DNA of 64,000 nt from the NCBI GenBank assembly GCA_944989445.1, contig CALYLW010000499.1, positions 248,001 to 312,000 on the forward strand. The letters are read 5' to 3'. Position 1 is the stretch's first letter, and each line of letters begins with the position of its first letter. The notes below the pieces were generated by a model. That model did not search any database. It was not told the DNA's origin and was given only the letters and a program-made list of their open reading frames with translations. This document shows positions 47,828 through 59,550 of this stretch, one piece after another. This DNA comes from Ampullaceana balthica (lineage: Eukaryota; Mollusca; Gastropoda; Lymnaeidae). The position numbers and the translations under genes were made by a program.

Positions 47828-47934
47828 TATTTACGCTCAATTATCACTGACGCCTAACGCTGAGGGAAATCACTCTACTTTTTTAAATTTTGCGTTGTAA
47901 GCAGTGCTGATTGACTCAAATAGTTATTTTTTGG

Positions 47935-48395
47935 TGCAGTTATTTGTTGCGCTGCTTTCTAAAATTAGTTTAAAAATCGTGTGGTGATTAGCACTGTAAA
48001 AATTATTATAAAAAAAAATTATATAGATTAAATACTTTGTTTAATTTTCAGGAATCTTTCGCATTTATCATACAAGGATAAGTTACTTGGGCTTTTGAAA
48101 AAATCGGCCGCCGTAGTCGCCCTAAATAAAAGTGGGCGCCGCAGCACAACCTATATTATATACATACTTTGTGTACATTTCAGGAATATTTCGTATTTAT
48201 CATACAAGGATAAGTTAATTGGACTTTTGACATAAAAAATAAAATTTAAAAAAAAACTATTATAAAATACTTTGTGTACATTTAAGAAATTTTAATATTA
48301 CGTATTTATTATACAAGGACAAGTTAGTTGGGCTTTTGAAAAAGGTGGGCGCCGTATGCGCCCTTGAAAAAATGGGTCGCCACAGCACAACTAGT
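47935..48395. mobile_element. Helitron-family fragment with three internal repeats
   Basis: Begins with the inverse of a segment at about 24093 (GCTGCTTTCTAAAATTAG) and continues with three diverged tandem copies of a roughly 130-bp module: ATACTTTGTGTACATTTCAG, ATACAAGGATAAGTTA, TTGGGCTTTTGAAAAA, GGGCGCCGTATGCGCCC. The same module occurs once at 24290-24410. No clear termini. Confidence 0.6.
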
Positions 48396-48568
48396 AATAA
48401 CAATAATAATAATAATCTATCTCTATCTATGGCATCCGTCCATCCTCATGGGATGATGGCGTTTCCTCCTGCTCCTCTACCCCCCTTCCCCTTTCTCCTG
48501 GCCCTTTTCTCCTCGCTCCTGCCTGTAAGGGAAGCTTCCGCGACTTGAATGCCCTTATAATGCTTGAA
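48396..48568. other. Short C/T-rich non-coding stretch
   Basis: AAT-type microsatellite remnants and a pyrimidine-rich segment; nothing else recognisable. Confidence 0.45.
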
Positions 48569-48569
48569 T

Positions 48570-48617
<48 letters not shown>
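48569..48617. repeat. (AAT)n microsatellite
   Basis: About 15 uninterrupted AAT triplets. Confidence 0.96.
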
Positions 48618-48618
<1 letters not shown>

Positions 48619-50879
48619 TAGGGAAAAAAGAGAAAAAATGGAAATTTATTGTAAATGAATATTTATGTTTAATCTTTAATAATTGTAAGTAAACTCTTTC
48701 ACAGATCTCTGCAACGACACGGTAATTTAAAAACTTACATTCAGTTGTAAACAAGATTTTAAAAAAACACACACATACTTTTAAAATTTATATCATCCAC
48801 CTTTGTTGTACACCATTCATATTCAATAAATTGAAACAATTTTCACAGCTTCTAGCGACCAAATCTGACCTCATAACATGTGTACTGGCTCTAGGCGAAT
48901 TGGCATTAACTGAAAGAAAAAACATGAAGGACTCTCATCTGTCATTCTTATAAAATGTCATGGGAGGAACAATCACCAGAGGCGGGGTTAAGGGGAGGGG
49001 GGGGGTCCTGACTTATCTACCATGATTACGTCTGACGGGTGCTAAAGCCAACCTTCGTGAGAGAAACACAGGTGAAAAGACACACAAATACACACACGCC
49101 CGCGCACACAACAGCAGACAAATGAAAAAAAAAGAGTTTCGAAGATTGAAAATTAGAATATAAATATAGGATTAGAAATACTATAAATTTCATTAACTAT
49201 ATTTTTTGTATTTTAAACTAATATCTAAGTTTATCTATTCGTGAATCAAGAAAATTGTGGGTCTAATTATTGATTTCAGTTTTACTATTTAGGAAAATAT
49301 CTGTCACAAAACTACGATGTGCCCCATTTCGAATTAGGAACATCAACAATTTTTTTTGGGTCATAATTATGTGTCTGAAAGCCACTCCCCCCCCCCTTTT
49401 TTTTTACCCGCAAACTTTTTAAAGCAGTTTCCCATGAGAAACATTGCGTTTGTATTTTAGAAATGTCTGTCCTGTCTGTTCGAGCTTGATCATGCAACTC
49501 CTCCTGAATGAATGATACCAGAAAGAGGGTTGGCGTCTTTGCAAATTTGTTAAGGAGGTCCCAAGGATGTGCACGAGCCAAAAAAATCTCGAAAGGTTTA
49601 CTGGATTTCCTGGATATTCCAAAAAGAAAAACGGAAAAATATCAGTATTTTGTCAATTTCTCGCTAACCATAACATCTATCGGGTTGATACAAACGCCAA
49701 ACGATAGCTAATAATTTTTCGAACAATGTTGGAGAACTTTTAGAGAAGGAATGTTTGAAAAATCTCTGTTTGTTCGACTCCCATATTTTTAGCAGTGATT
49801 TGTAGATAGCAATTGTCTTCTTTACTTTCAGAAATATTGACTTGAAAAGATTTTTAATGTAATCTAGAATGATTTCCCTTGAATAAAAAAATCTGAAATT
49901 CTTTGTTGGAAATTGCGTTTAAATACTCATTTGAGTTTTTATTACTTGTTTTATACTTTGTCATCCAATTTCTGAGATGTAGTGTCATTACCGTAAACTA
50001 GCGCACCGTGATGCGCTAACATTGTCTCCCTCCCCCCGTCGTGCGCCTGATCACAAAAGCACCAAATGCACACTCACGCACAAACACACTCATACACACA
50101 CACAAACAAAACATACACAAAAAATGAACACACACACACCATGCACATACACATCATCAAGATTAAAAGCTACGCTGCTCTCTGTGAATTTTCTTTAAAT
50201 GATTTGTTTTTGGGATAAAATGAACAGTATTTGTCACGCTCGATGTGATTTCACTGCCCTGGCCATCAACAAGTGAGGCGCTATACTACGATATTTTTTT
50301 CTCTTTAAATATTTATAATGTGACTTTCTCTTACTCTCCACCCCACCCCCCCCCCGCCCCCAACCTCAGCATCTCATGAACCTTTCGCTGTCTCCGTGTC
50401 TCGCTTCCCGTCATCCCTCTTCCATATTTATCTGCACGAGTCTATCTCACTCGCTAACTCCTCGTTATCGCGTCCGACCAGCGAAAGTTTACGGCCCTAT
50501 TGCAGGGAAGGTGTGATTAACGGAGCCCTAATGTGTTGGTTCATGTGACATACAGGGGCGTATCTGGGCCACCAAGAGCCCCATGGCCGGACTTTCCTGA
50601 AATACGCGGGACCGGGCTATAAAATCAAAACTGTGGCACGATGAAAGAGAAACAACAAAAAAAAACAATTGATAACCTCATATGTATTATGAATTTTGGT
50701 TTTTAAAAATATTGACCATCTTATCTTATTCTTAAAGAATCTATTGTAGACGCTCCTTCTATACAGACGATTATCGTGTCCTACGCTTATCCATGGCTTA
50801 TTTCTAGTCTTGCATTTTTATTAGAGTTTTAAATGTTGATCGCGTGTTGGGTTGTCTTGTGTTTTATTTTTTTTCCTCA
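48618..50879. other. Non-coding, no gene seen
   Basis: Contains G- and C-runs (48996, 49386, 50345), CA-rich microsatellite-like DNA at 50065-50145, and short frames on both strands at 49312-49711 without family resemblance. Confidence 0.5.
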
Positions 50880-50925
50880 GGCAACCCATTCTACGCCCGA
50901 ATTCCAGACGGGAAGAAGTAGAATT
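50880..50925 (-). repeat. Dispersed repeat shared with 23698-23740
   Basis: Read on the minus strand it contains CTTCCCGTC-TG, GAATTCGGGCG and AATGGGTT in the same order as 23698-23740. Probably a fragment of a common mobile element. Confidence 0.5.
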
Positions 50926-51514
50926 CGTATGTGGGTTTTTTTTCATACGCAATAAGGAAAGTGTTTTTTATCCATATGCCTACCCGAGGATTGTATTAGA
51001 TTATCTTGGAGTTGTATTTCCCAGTTAGAATTAATTGCCTTCTTTATTTTTACTACTGTGCTCTTTGCTCTCATATCCTCTAGTGTAAGCAGGTTTAATG
51101 ATTTAAGTAATTGTGTAATCTTGTCAATTTCGAATATTCCCGAGTAATGAATCTAGCTGCTATTTTTTTGAATTTGCTCAAACACTTCTTTGTTTTCTTT
51201 GGTGCATGGGTCCCATGCAGAAGATGCATATTCTAGTACGCAGGTCTCACCGAAGTAAGGTAGCATTTTGCTTTTATGTTCTTATTAGATCTGCAAAAGT
51301 TTCTCATTATAAAGCCTAAGGTTTATATGTTACATAAATGTTGTGCACCAGTAGTAACAGTACTCACTTTTTCTCCCTTTGGATATCTTCTGATATTTCC
51401 CACCCGATACGCGTTGTGGCTCAAGGCTCTAGGATTAAAAGTCAAATTAGATCTTAAAATAAAACGATCAGCACCTCCCCTCCCCCACACACACTCTAAT
51501 GGTGCTTCTAATTT
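50926..51514. other. Non-coding, no gene seen
   Basis: T-rich on the plus strand; one open frame from 51276 continues into the MITE that follows and is not considered genic. Confidence 0.4.
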
Positions 51515-51673
51515 TCATTGGTCCGTGTGCAAAAAAAATCAAACAAGTGTGAACATTTGGACGGCATCCATTTTTTGTGCAACATTTTACAACAATTGCT
51601 GTGCGGTAATTCAAAACTGTTGCGTGTCGCGGTCAGATATCTTCGCAGCCGCGCAGCTAAAAGGGAACATTGC
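51515..51673 (-). mobile_element. MITE, 'GTTCCCTTTAA' family, copy 3
   Basis: The right end AAAAGGGAACATTG is the inverse of the family's 5' terminus. The interior CGCGGTCAGATATCTTCGCA and GCCGCGCAGCTAAAAGGG matches the 19.8 and 44.6 kb copies. The left end (GGTCCGTGTGCAAAAAAA) lacks the terminal repeat. Confidence 0.6.
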
Positions 51674-51825
51674 GCCTCACCCTCCCTCCTACTTTACCAA
51701 AACCTTGGAGTTTTCTGTCTAACAAACAGGTCCATGCGTGTCAATGTTGAGCTTTAGCAATGTTTTGTTTCACTTTGGTAACCTCAAGTAGTTTTTATTT
51801 ATTTAGCATTATTATTACTTTTCTT
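51674..51825. other. Non-coding spacer
   Basis: No feature recognised. Confidence 0.4.
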
Positions 51826-52029
51826 TAGGGCTGTGGAAATTAAGGATTAATTTCTCGATTAATCGTTAAAATTTTAACGATATTTTTTTTTAAAAAAAAA
51901 GATTAATCGACCCCCCAACTTATAAATGTACTGGAAGTCAAAAAGTAAAATATTTCGGCCGATAAATATCAACTAAATAATTTTTTCAAAAGTTAACGAT
52001 TATATTTAAATTAATTATTAACAGCCCTA
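51826..52029. mobile_element. TAGGGCTG-type hAT MITE
   Basis: Left end TAGGGCTGTGG, right end AACAGCCCTA. The interior has TTAATCGTTAAAATTTTAAC and GATTAATCGACC, the internal palindromic style of such MITEs. A target duplication could not be established. Confidence 0.6.
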
Positions 52030-52495
52030 CCTTTAAAAAAATTTTTTTTTGGTTGAATGTCCTTGTACGAATAAACTTAGTTTTTGATCCAACTACAAGG
52101 TGTCGGGAAAACCCAATACAGCACGCTGTTGTCCCAGAGACAATCAAGCATTCGTCAGTTACACATCAGTAGATCAGATTGTATTAATACGACGCCACTG
52201 TCCCCCGTGATTTGTGACAGCGTATGGTCAATGTCATGACCCCTGAAATATTTAGCTAGGAAGTGTTTTTTTTTATAGTTCATCAAGGCATTTAATTTTT
52301 TTCATTTTTTTGTTCACATTTAGAGGGTCTATGTTGAGCGATTATAATGATTGGCAGTCAATTCAGTTCCTTCTTCGGTATATAGCACTGCATTGCTCCA
52401 AAACACAGAGACGGTTTGGCTAAAATAAAAATAAAAGTATAGATAGACAGTTAAACAGATAGGAACGAAATAACGGAGGTCTTGGGAAATGGGGA
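52030..52495. other. Non-coding, no gene seen
   Basis: AT-rich with T-runs; nothing recognised. Confidence 0.45.
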
Positions 52496-52715
52496 TTGTA
52501 ATCTCAAAATATCGTGGACCAAAATAAATTTATAAAAAATGAAGAAAAAAAAGCTGGACCAAATTAATGTAGATCAAAACGCCGGGACCTAAATTTATCC
52601 TAAAAATAAAGTATCGGGGCCAAAATACCGAGACCAAAATACAGGGATGAAAATATCGAGGACCAGAATACGGTAGATCAAAATACTGGAACCCAAATCT
52701 GAAACCAAAAAAATT
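52496..52715. repeat. Degenerate ~18-22-bp repeat
   Basis: Loose repetition of (C/G)GGGACCAAAATA and ATCAAAATACTGG words about 18-22 bp apart, roughly ten units with strong divergence. Confidence 0.6.
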
Positions 52716-53614
52716 ATCGGAGAAAACGTTGACAGACTTCCCTTCTTAGCAAATGATTAACAACAAATCTAAACTTATTATTTTTATTTAAATTAATAAA
52801 TAACAACCTAGCATGGATGATATCGATTTGAGTGCGTGCTTATATTCAATCAAAGCAATAATTACTAATCATCAATAACAGTCTGGAAGCTAGCTACACC
52901 AACAACAATGTATGATTTTTAACCATTATGAATTTTTTTTTCCCCGAACTTTAAGAGCCCTAGCTCTAACCAAAACGTGATTCCAGAAAGTCTGGCCTAA
53001 AATAGTAGCGACTTCAACGACACCACCCCCAACCCCCCAAGTTCCATTACATTCGCTTTCAGTCTTCATTCACACTACGGTAGTGTGACTACACCCTCCG
53101 ACTCCAGACCACCCTTCCTGTCTCAACACGGGTTAAGGCCCGTATTTAAAACATCCCTTTATTTCCGATGCACCATTATAAAACGCTTCCCCCCACCAAA
53201 CCCTCCCCCCCCTACCCATTCAGAAATGCGGTTGTCTCCATGACCTGACTGGAATGGCGTATGGCAAGGATTAGTCCAGCGCGCGTACGTCACGCTGTGA
53301 GCCATCGAACAAATCCCTTCTCTTAGACTTCAAGATGGGCTGCCGCTTCTTGTTGTTGCGTTGTGCTGTTGTTGTGTTTTTATTCTCTCGTCCTTTTTCC
53401 CTTCACTGCAGCAGACTTCTTAACGACATGGCCATAAACCATCATGGGGGCCCCATCACGAGAAGGCGATAAAATGGTTGGCTCAATGTTTACAGCTAAC
53501 GGGATGACCTCCGCCGATACGCGAGGCAAGGTTTAGAGGGAGATGGGGGAGGGGGTGAAAAGCAAGTGATGTCACGACAGAATAACGAGCCATGAGGCTA
53601 GAACTTTTGACATT
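52716..53614. other. Non-coding, no gene seen
   Basis: C-rich stretches at 53020-53220 and a CpG-containing segment around 53280; no frame with family resemblance. Confidence 0.45.
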
Positions 53615-54075
53615 ATACAAAAATGCTGGCATGATACAAGTTATGGGCATGATACAAAAATGCTGGCATGATACAAGTTATAAGCATGATAAAGGAAAGA
53701 TATTGGCCCCTTTGTAAATTTATGCATGATACAAGCTATAGGCATGATAAAGGAAAGATACTGGTCCTTTGTAAATTTATGCATGATACAAGCTATAGGC
53801 ATGATGCAGGTTGGTATCATATTGAAAGGTGTTGGATTGACACATATTTTTGGCATGATACAAGTTATAGGCACGATGCAGGTTGGTATCATGTTGAAAG
53901 GTGTTGGATTGACACATATTTTTGGCATGATACAAGTTATTGCCACGATGATAAAGGAAAGTTATTTGCCCTATGCCCTATGTATATTGAGGGAGTGATA
54001 CAAGATATTGTCCTGATAAAAGTCGTATGATGCAAGTTGTGGGCATGTTACAAGGTGTTCGTTTGATACAAGTTG
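53615..54075. repeat. Compound minisatellite with two unit types
   Basis: Units start GCATGATACAAGTTATAGGC. Type A (about 58 bp) continues ATGATAAAGGAAAGATA(T/C)TGG and CCTTTGTAAATTTAT; type B (about 73 bp) continues ATGCAGGTTGGTATCAT and TGGATTGACACATATTTTTG. Order is A A B B, then a fused end carrying part of A; shorter degenerate units flank both sides. Confidence 0.82.
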
Positions 54076-54224
54076 TCACTCTCATGTCGGGAACGAAGCA
54101 ACCAGAGAAATGTTGGTGGTGTTAGGAAAAGACAGCACAAATTCTTTGTCACATGTGTATATAGACAAGCTACGCCCCTGCTGAATCCGCCCCTAACGAC
54201 GTCGGTTCTCAATGAGGTCGTCTG

Positions 54225-54515
54225 AAATGTTATTTCTGCGCATAGCGTCTGGATGTTGCTTTTTTGAACGGCATGCGCTCCCGGCTGACGTACCGAGAGA
54301 CACGGGTTCGAATCTCCGTGAAGGCAGAGATTTGTTCCCGTGGCTAAGGGTGTCTCTGAGTCCACTCAGCTCCGAATGGGTACCTGACATTAGTTAGGTA
54401 AACAAAGGCGGCTGGGCATTGTGCCACACGATCCCTTCATACCCGCGGCCTGTAAACGCTTCGTCACCTGCCAATAGACCACTATGGTCTGTTCGCTCTT
54501 ATAAGAACGTAGAAC
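54225..54515 (+). mobile_element. tRNA-headed SINE
   Basis: The head contains a pol III B box (GGTTCGAATCTCC at 54304-54316) and an upstream A-box-like region (GGCATGCGCTCCCGG). The body reads TGGCTAAGGGTGTCTCTGAG, CTCCGAATGGGTACCTGACA, AAACAAAGGCGGCTGGGC, then a tail near ATAAGAACGTAGAACG. This order resembles tRNA-derived SINEs in gastropod genomes as I recall them. Fragments of the same body or head recur at 61.0 and 62.4 kb. Non-coding. Confidence 0.75.
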
Positions 54516-55825
54516 GCAAAATTTTTTTGCTTAGGAAGGACGTCTGTGATGTTAACAACAAATAATAAACATTTAAAAATTTGAACCATTGACACTACGC
54601 AGGTGTTTTAAATTTGATCTTAATTTAGGGGTCTGCGGCCCAAAGACCAAGCCGCCCAGGCGCTGTAGAGCTAGCCTGCTGATTCCTGTGTCCATCCGTG
54701 GTCACTTCATCCGTCCATTCGTGACGTCATCAGATCCAATCGTGGTATGGAGCTAATGCACTTTAGCTGGTTCAAGTGGGAAAAAGGGGGGGGGGAGATG
54801 GGTTACTTGACCAGAAATAAATCACGACGTTATTTGACCTGGGCCCCAGACTCGGGGACGAGTACTTAAGGATTGGGCGCTAATAAAGCCCCGCCATCCA
54901 CCACGAGGACAACCCGTTGAGGGTCGGAGAAAACCCCGCTGCGAGACCTGCGGTTATATGCGATAAACAGTTTTTAGGACGCGTTTGATCAACCAGTGAA
55001 CTTGAGTGTAAGCTGAAACCACGTCATGGGGGGAGGGGGCGGGGTAACCGCGAACGGTTTGTGAATTACCTGATGTCAAGATATGTGGTGGATTTCAAAG
55101 CCCGTCATCTGAAAAAAAAACTCTAGAGAAAAACATATTTAATATAAATTAGTGTATGGATATTTATACGCACACGAGTATGTATTTATATACATGCGGC
55201 GTCTCGTTTTGACAGAGCTAGTTATTTCTGTTGGTGATTTACACAAACAAACAAAACCATTTTCTACTTAAATTAAAGAAAGTTTTTGTTTTAAACAAAA
55301 TACATATTGATACGCAATATCTATGTAAACAACACCATCATACCTGAATGCATTTTCACCCTGTTCTTTGAGATTCACACATTAACATGCGCAACAACAA
55401 CGACAACGACACACAAGTTTAGTGACATACATAACACGGCTCATTTATTTTTGCGCGCGCCGCTCCCGCCTCCCCCAATCTCTCAGTTACACCACCATTG
55501 GAACAAAAACAAACCAACAACTTTCATTTGTTTACTATACTTACCGACACCCCCGTACGCCTCGTCTTGCGATACACGTGGGACAGGTAAGATACAGGGT
55601 CTCGTGAAGAATTATTTACGGCCTCCTATTCAGACAAACACTTGTTTGGGGTAACGGCATTCGCGTGCAATTGTTGCGCACCAAACGTTGTGTTTTTATC
55701 GTATATCTTGAGCCACTGGTGTTGGTGCGGCTAACGGACAGTTTTTCTCTAAGGTTTTTTATTTTATTTTCTTTGTGTTCCTTTGTGACGAATTCTTGAA
55801 TAGATATGATGGCTCCACTACACTA
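54516..55825. other. Non-coding, no gene seen
   Basis: A G-run at 54788-54799 and short frames; nothing recognisable. Confidence 0.45.
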
Positions 55826-55849
55826 AGTCTAGAGTCTAGACTCTAGACT
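55826..55849. other. Perfect 24-bp palindrome
   Basis: AGTCTAGAGTCT followed by its exact reverse complement AGACTCTAGACT, with no spacer. It also contains a repeated CTAGA word. Position: 20 bp before the first TIR element of the 55.9-57.3 kb cluster. Confidence 0.85.
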
Positions 55850-55868
55850 GTCTTTGAAAGCAAGTTTT

Positions 55869-56332
55869 TAAATCCCTTATATTAACTTCACCGCTGTCTC
55901 TCTCTCTGTCGTTCGTCGTCGGGCGGGCGGAAAAACCAAAGTAAAAAATGACCCACTTCCCGTGAAGCCATGGAGCTGAAATTTGGCACGTGGACCCATG
56001 TCAACTAACAATATTGAAATTTCAGATCGATCGAACGTACCGTGATTAAATTAATGCATTTTTAGTTTATCTCTATACAACGTATGTAATTTTATTTTCA
56101 CTGTTTGTTATTGTTTTTTTTTCAGTTCAGTCACGCGTTGACGCAATGCACCCATCAATGTGCCAGCGTGCTTTTGTTTACATTTACGTGTCACGCTGAG
56201 CTCGGTCCAGCGATCGGTGACCAGAACTCTCCCCTCTTCGGGTATACAGTAAATGGGAGTTCAGTCTGTAAATGTTTGTCGCGTTTGAACGTGATCAACA
56301 CTTTTAATTATGTCTCATATATAAGGGATTTA
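55869..56332 (+). mobile_element. TIR element, 'AAATCCCTTATAT' family, copy 2
   Basis: Left TAAATCCCTTATAT and right ATATAAGGGATTTA are perfect 14-bp inverse repeats. The interior includes GGGCGGGCGGAAAAAC, GACCCACTTCCCGTGAAG, GAGCTGAAATTTGGCAC and TTTCAGATCGATCGAACG. TA at the outermost position could be a TA target duplication. Non-coding; first of three head-to-tail copies. Confidence 0.8.
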
Positions 56333-56370
56333 TAGTCAAAATCTTTGTTTTTACGGGTTTGTTTTTTAAT

Positions 56371-56850
56371 TAAATCCCTTATATTAACTTCGAAATCTTG
56401 TCTCTCTGTCTCTCTGTCTGTCTTGGGCGGGCGGAAAAACAAAAGTAAAAAATGACCCACTTCCCGTAAAGCCATCGAGCTGAAATTTGGCACACGGACC
56501 CTGTCATCTAACAATGCATCGTATCAAAATTTCAGATCGATTGTGCGTACCGTAATTAAATTAATGTATTTTTAGGTTATCTCTATATAACGTATGTAAT
56601 TCAATTTCACAGTTTGTTATTGTTGCACGTGACAGTTCAGTTCGCGATTCGACGCCACCCGTCCATGTACCGGCGTGCTTTTGTTTACATTTTACGGCTC
56701 AGTCCAGTGATCGGTGACCAGACCTTTCCCCTCTCCCAACATACCCCCCCCTGTTATACTGCAGGAGTTAAGGCAGATTAAGTCTGTAAATGTTTGTCGC
56801 GTTTGAACATGATCAATACTTTTAATTATGTCTCATATATAAGGGATTTA
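56371..56850 (+). mobile_element. TIR element, 'AAATCCCTTATAT' family, copy 3
   Basis: Same termini as the previous copy, perfect over 14 bp, with the interior colinear and similar. The 38-bp spacer before it (TATAGTCAAAATCTTTG and TTTTTACGGGTTTG) is conserved next to other copies in the window, so the repeating unit is about 500 bp. Confidence 0.8.
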
Positions 56851-56868
56851 TAAAAAAAACTTTGTTTT

Positions 56869-57322
56869 TAAATCCTTTATATTAACTCGTGGTGTCTGCG
56901 GCCGACCTTGCTTGCTTGTCGCCAAAACTTTTGATCGATTTTTAACCCACTTGCTCGCAAGCTAGCGAGCTGAAATTTTGCAGGCAGTTTCGTACCGATG
57001 ATAAAAACAATGTATCAAAATTTCAGATCGATCGCATGTACCGTAATTAAATTATTGATTTTTTAGATTATTTTATTATTCCTATGTATTATGCTATTTT
57101 TTGAGATAGAGCGTCGCAGTGCGTATTATATTGAACAACCTTTCTGTCGCGCAATAAGGTGCGTATTTTATTGACAGCTCTTTTTATAAACATATTCCTG
57201 ATCGGTGCGCATTATATTAAACATGTTTTACGACACAACTGCAATTTTGTATTTCTGGATGGTCTGGCGCTGCGTATTATAATGAACATTCTTTTAATTA
57301 CTTCTCGTACATAAAGGATTTA
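56869..57322 (+). mobile_element. TIR element, 'AAATCCTTTATAT' variant, copy 4
   Basis: Termini TAAATCCTTTATAT and ACATAAAGGATTTA. This sub-type has a different front (ATTAACTCGTGGTGTCTG) and interior words GTGCGTATTTTATTGACA and GTGCGCATTATATTAAAC, shared with 59.6 and 61.1 kb. Followed by the conserved TATAGTCAAAAACTTGG flank. Confidence 0.78.
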
Positions 57323-57339
57323 TAGTCAAAAACTTGGTT

Positions 57340-58437
57340 TTTTACGGGTTTTTTCTTATTACGGGGTTGTTTTATTGTATAATTTAGTTGTACGGCGAGC
57401 TGCATGCGCAGAGTGTTGGAATCATTTGACCGACATCTGAGAGGTGACAGGGTGTAACCGTTTACGTTGTTATGAGAATCGAACCCATGAACGAGTTTCA
57501 CGTGGGGGGGGACTCATATTTACGGACACATCGGTCATCACTTGAAGATTTGCTTGCTTTCAATTCTACACGGCAAAACCATTACTGTGGACAACTACGT
57601 CCCCGCAATTGTCTCTTCTCAATCAAGGTTTAAAATAAATGTGTGACTTCGAAAGTCCGAATTCTCGATTCTATGCATGCATGATTAGCTGAAAGAAAAA
57701 ATAAAACCATAGGAGAGCATACCTTATCTGCCCTTTAATACAGACACACCTACATAAAATCATACATTCATCAAAATTCGCAGAACCATTAAAAAGCCAG
57801 TAAAAATGATTACATAAAGGACATAATATAGTCTTGAACACATTAGATGATTACGTTTAAAAAAAAAGATTATTATAATTTTTAAAAAAAGACTAATTAA
57901 CAGGAATAAACAAAACAAAAATTGAAACGCCCGGTGCAGTTCGTGTAAACATTGTAGAAGTGAATATCTAGTTACACAGTTTGTATGACGGGGTTCAGGT
58001 AAACCGAGACGTTGGCGGTTAGAGAACGGATGAGGGGGTGAGATATTCGTACATGTTTCGTTGCAAATTTTGGAGGCGTTTCCTCGGCGCTTTTTAGGTT
58101 TACTGGCCAAGCATTTACGAGAGTATTTTTTTTCCCTCAACAACAATAATTTTGATCAATTAACTCTCAAAAGTGAAGTGCTCGATGCAGGGGCGGCGTG
58201 TTGTCATGGGTTTGTAAGGCGGGATACCGCAATTTCGTTTTAGTAAAAGAAAGACTTTCTGAGCAGCCATCTTTACCGGGGGCGTAACAGCTGCAACCAT
58301 GAAAAAAGAAAACATATGACTACGTGACGTATCCAACTAGTATCTCAACTTTAAGCGGATATTAGCTATGATCCTTGGAAAGTCTATTTGCCTGATCTCA
58401 AATTTCATTGTGAGTAATTCTTATGCATTCGTTCTCA
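57340..58437. other. Non-coding, no gene seen
   Basis: The minus frame at 57760-58146 (128 codons) is Leu/Phe/Ile-rich at its end but has no family match; not called. Confidence 0.45.
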
Positions 58438-58515
58438 AGGACGGACACAGACACAGACACACAGTCACAGACTCACAGACACAGACACATACACACAGAC
58501 ACACACACATACACA
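58438..58515. repeat. CA/GACACA microsatellite
   Basis: Irregular ACAGACAC and ACACAC words over about 75 bp. Confidence 0.85.
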
Positions 58516-58855
58516 AAAATAAAAATTCTAATTAGGAAAGTGACACCGCGAAAAATGAACAAACGGGGACATGAGTATTAAATGAAAAAAATATTTAAAA
58601 TAGATATTTTAAAAACAGTTTTTAAATAATTGTATAAATGACGATATATCAAATTTCTGGACTTAAAAGTTTGCTGAAGTTGTTGATAATTAAATTATAT
58701 AAAAATAAATTATTATTATAATTTTTTTTTAATTCTGAAAATAGACCGTTGCTGTCAGTCTCAGCCGGCACAACCACAGAAATAACCACGTAACCCCCAC
58801 GTAAGTCACGCCCACGTGTGCTTTAGAAACATCAAAATACCTGATTATGGATCAA

Positions 58856-59058
58856 CAGGGGCGCCGCCACTAGGGTTAGTGTCTCCCAGTGCGGTAGCGC
58901 ATGGTGTCTCCGTCTTACGTCCTACCCCTTGGAACTCCTTCGACGCCGCCAGTGCCAAAAAAAAAGGAACACACAGAGTTTTACAAGTTGGCGTCAACCC
59001 TTGTGATGGAGTGACCCTGTGCGGTCCGCACCCCCCGCACCCCGTAGTGACGCCTCTG
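58856..59058. mobile_element. hAT-like MITE with 8-bp duplication
   Basis: Starts CAGGGGCGCCGCCACTAGG and ends GTAGTGACGCCTCTG. Flanks TGGATCAA (58848-58855) and TTGATCAA (59059-59066), 7 of 8 matching. The interior GTGATGGAGTGACC and GTGCGGTCCGCACC resembles the repeat interrupted at 35539-36156. 203 bp, non-coding. Confidence 0.75.
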
Positions 59059-59066
59059 TTGATCAA

Positions 59067-59550
59067 GTCGTCATTATATTGTGTGAGTGCATCTTTCCCA
59101 CTTTAACTCGTATCGATTAATTTATTGATATTATAAGGCAACTTTTAAAGGGAACGAGCCCAACAAGCTGACGCAAATAACAAACCACTTCTTGCAAAAA
59201 ATTTGATGGATTAAAACATTTAGACTTTAGACTGACCTGCATAAACGAGTGTATATAGACATATATAAAGGAGTTTGTCGGAACTCATATCCAGTGACAA
59301 ACTCACAAACTATCAATGCCTTCAAATTTGAATCACTAATCGCAACAATGATTTTGAATTTTATGACCAGGACAGTAAGGCGAAACGTCATTTGAAGAAT
59401 CATAAAATAAGAAATCACGTTTGGTTCAATTCAGATTAAATTTCTGTCAATTGCGTTATCCAGAGGCTTGATAATATTGCTGTCTCATTTATTCGGTTTA
59501 AAAAAAAACAAATTTAAAAATAAAACGTTAAAAAACCAAGTTTTTGACTA
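59067..59550. other. Non-coding, no gene seen
   Basis: AT-rich spacer; nothing recognised. Confidence 0.4.
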
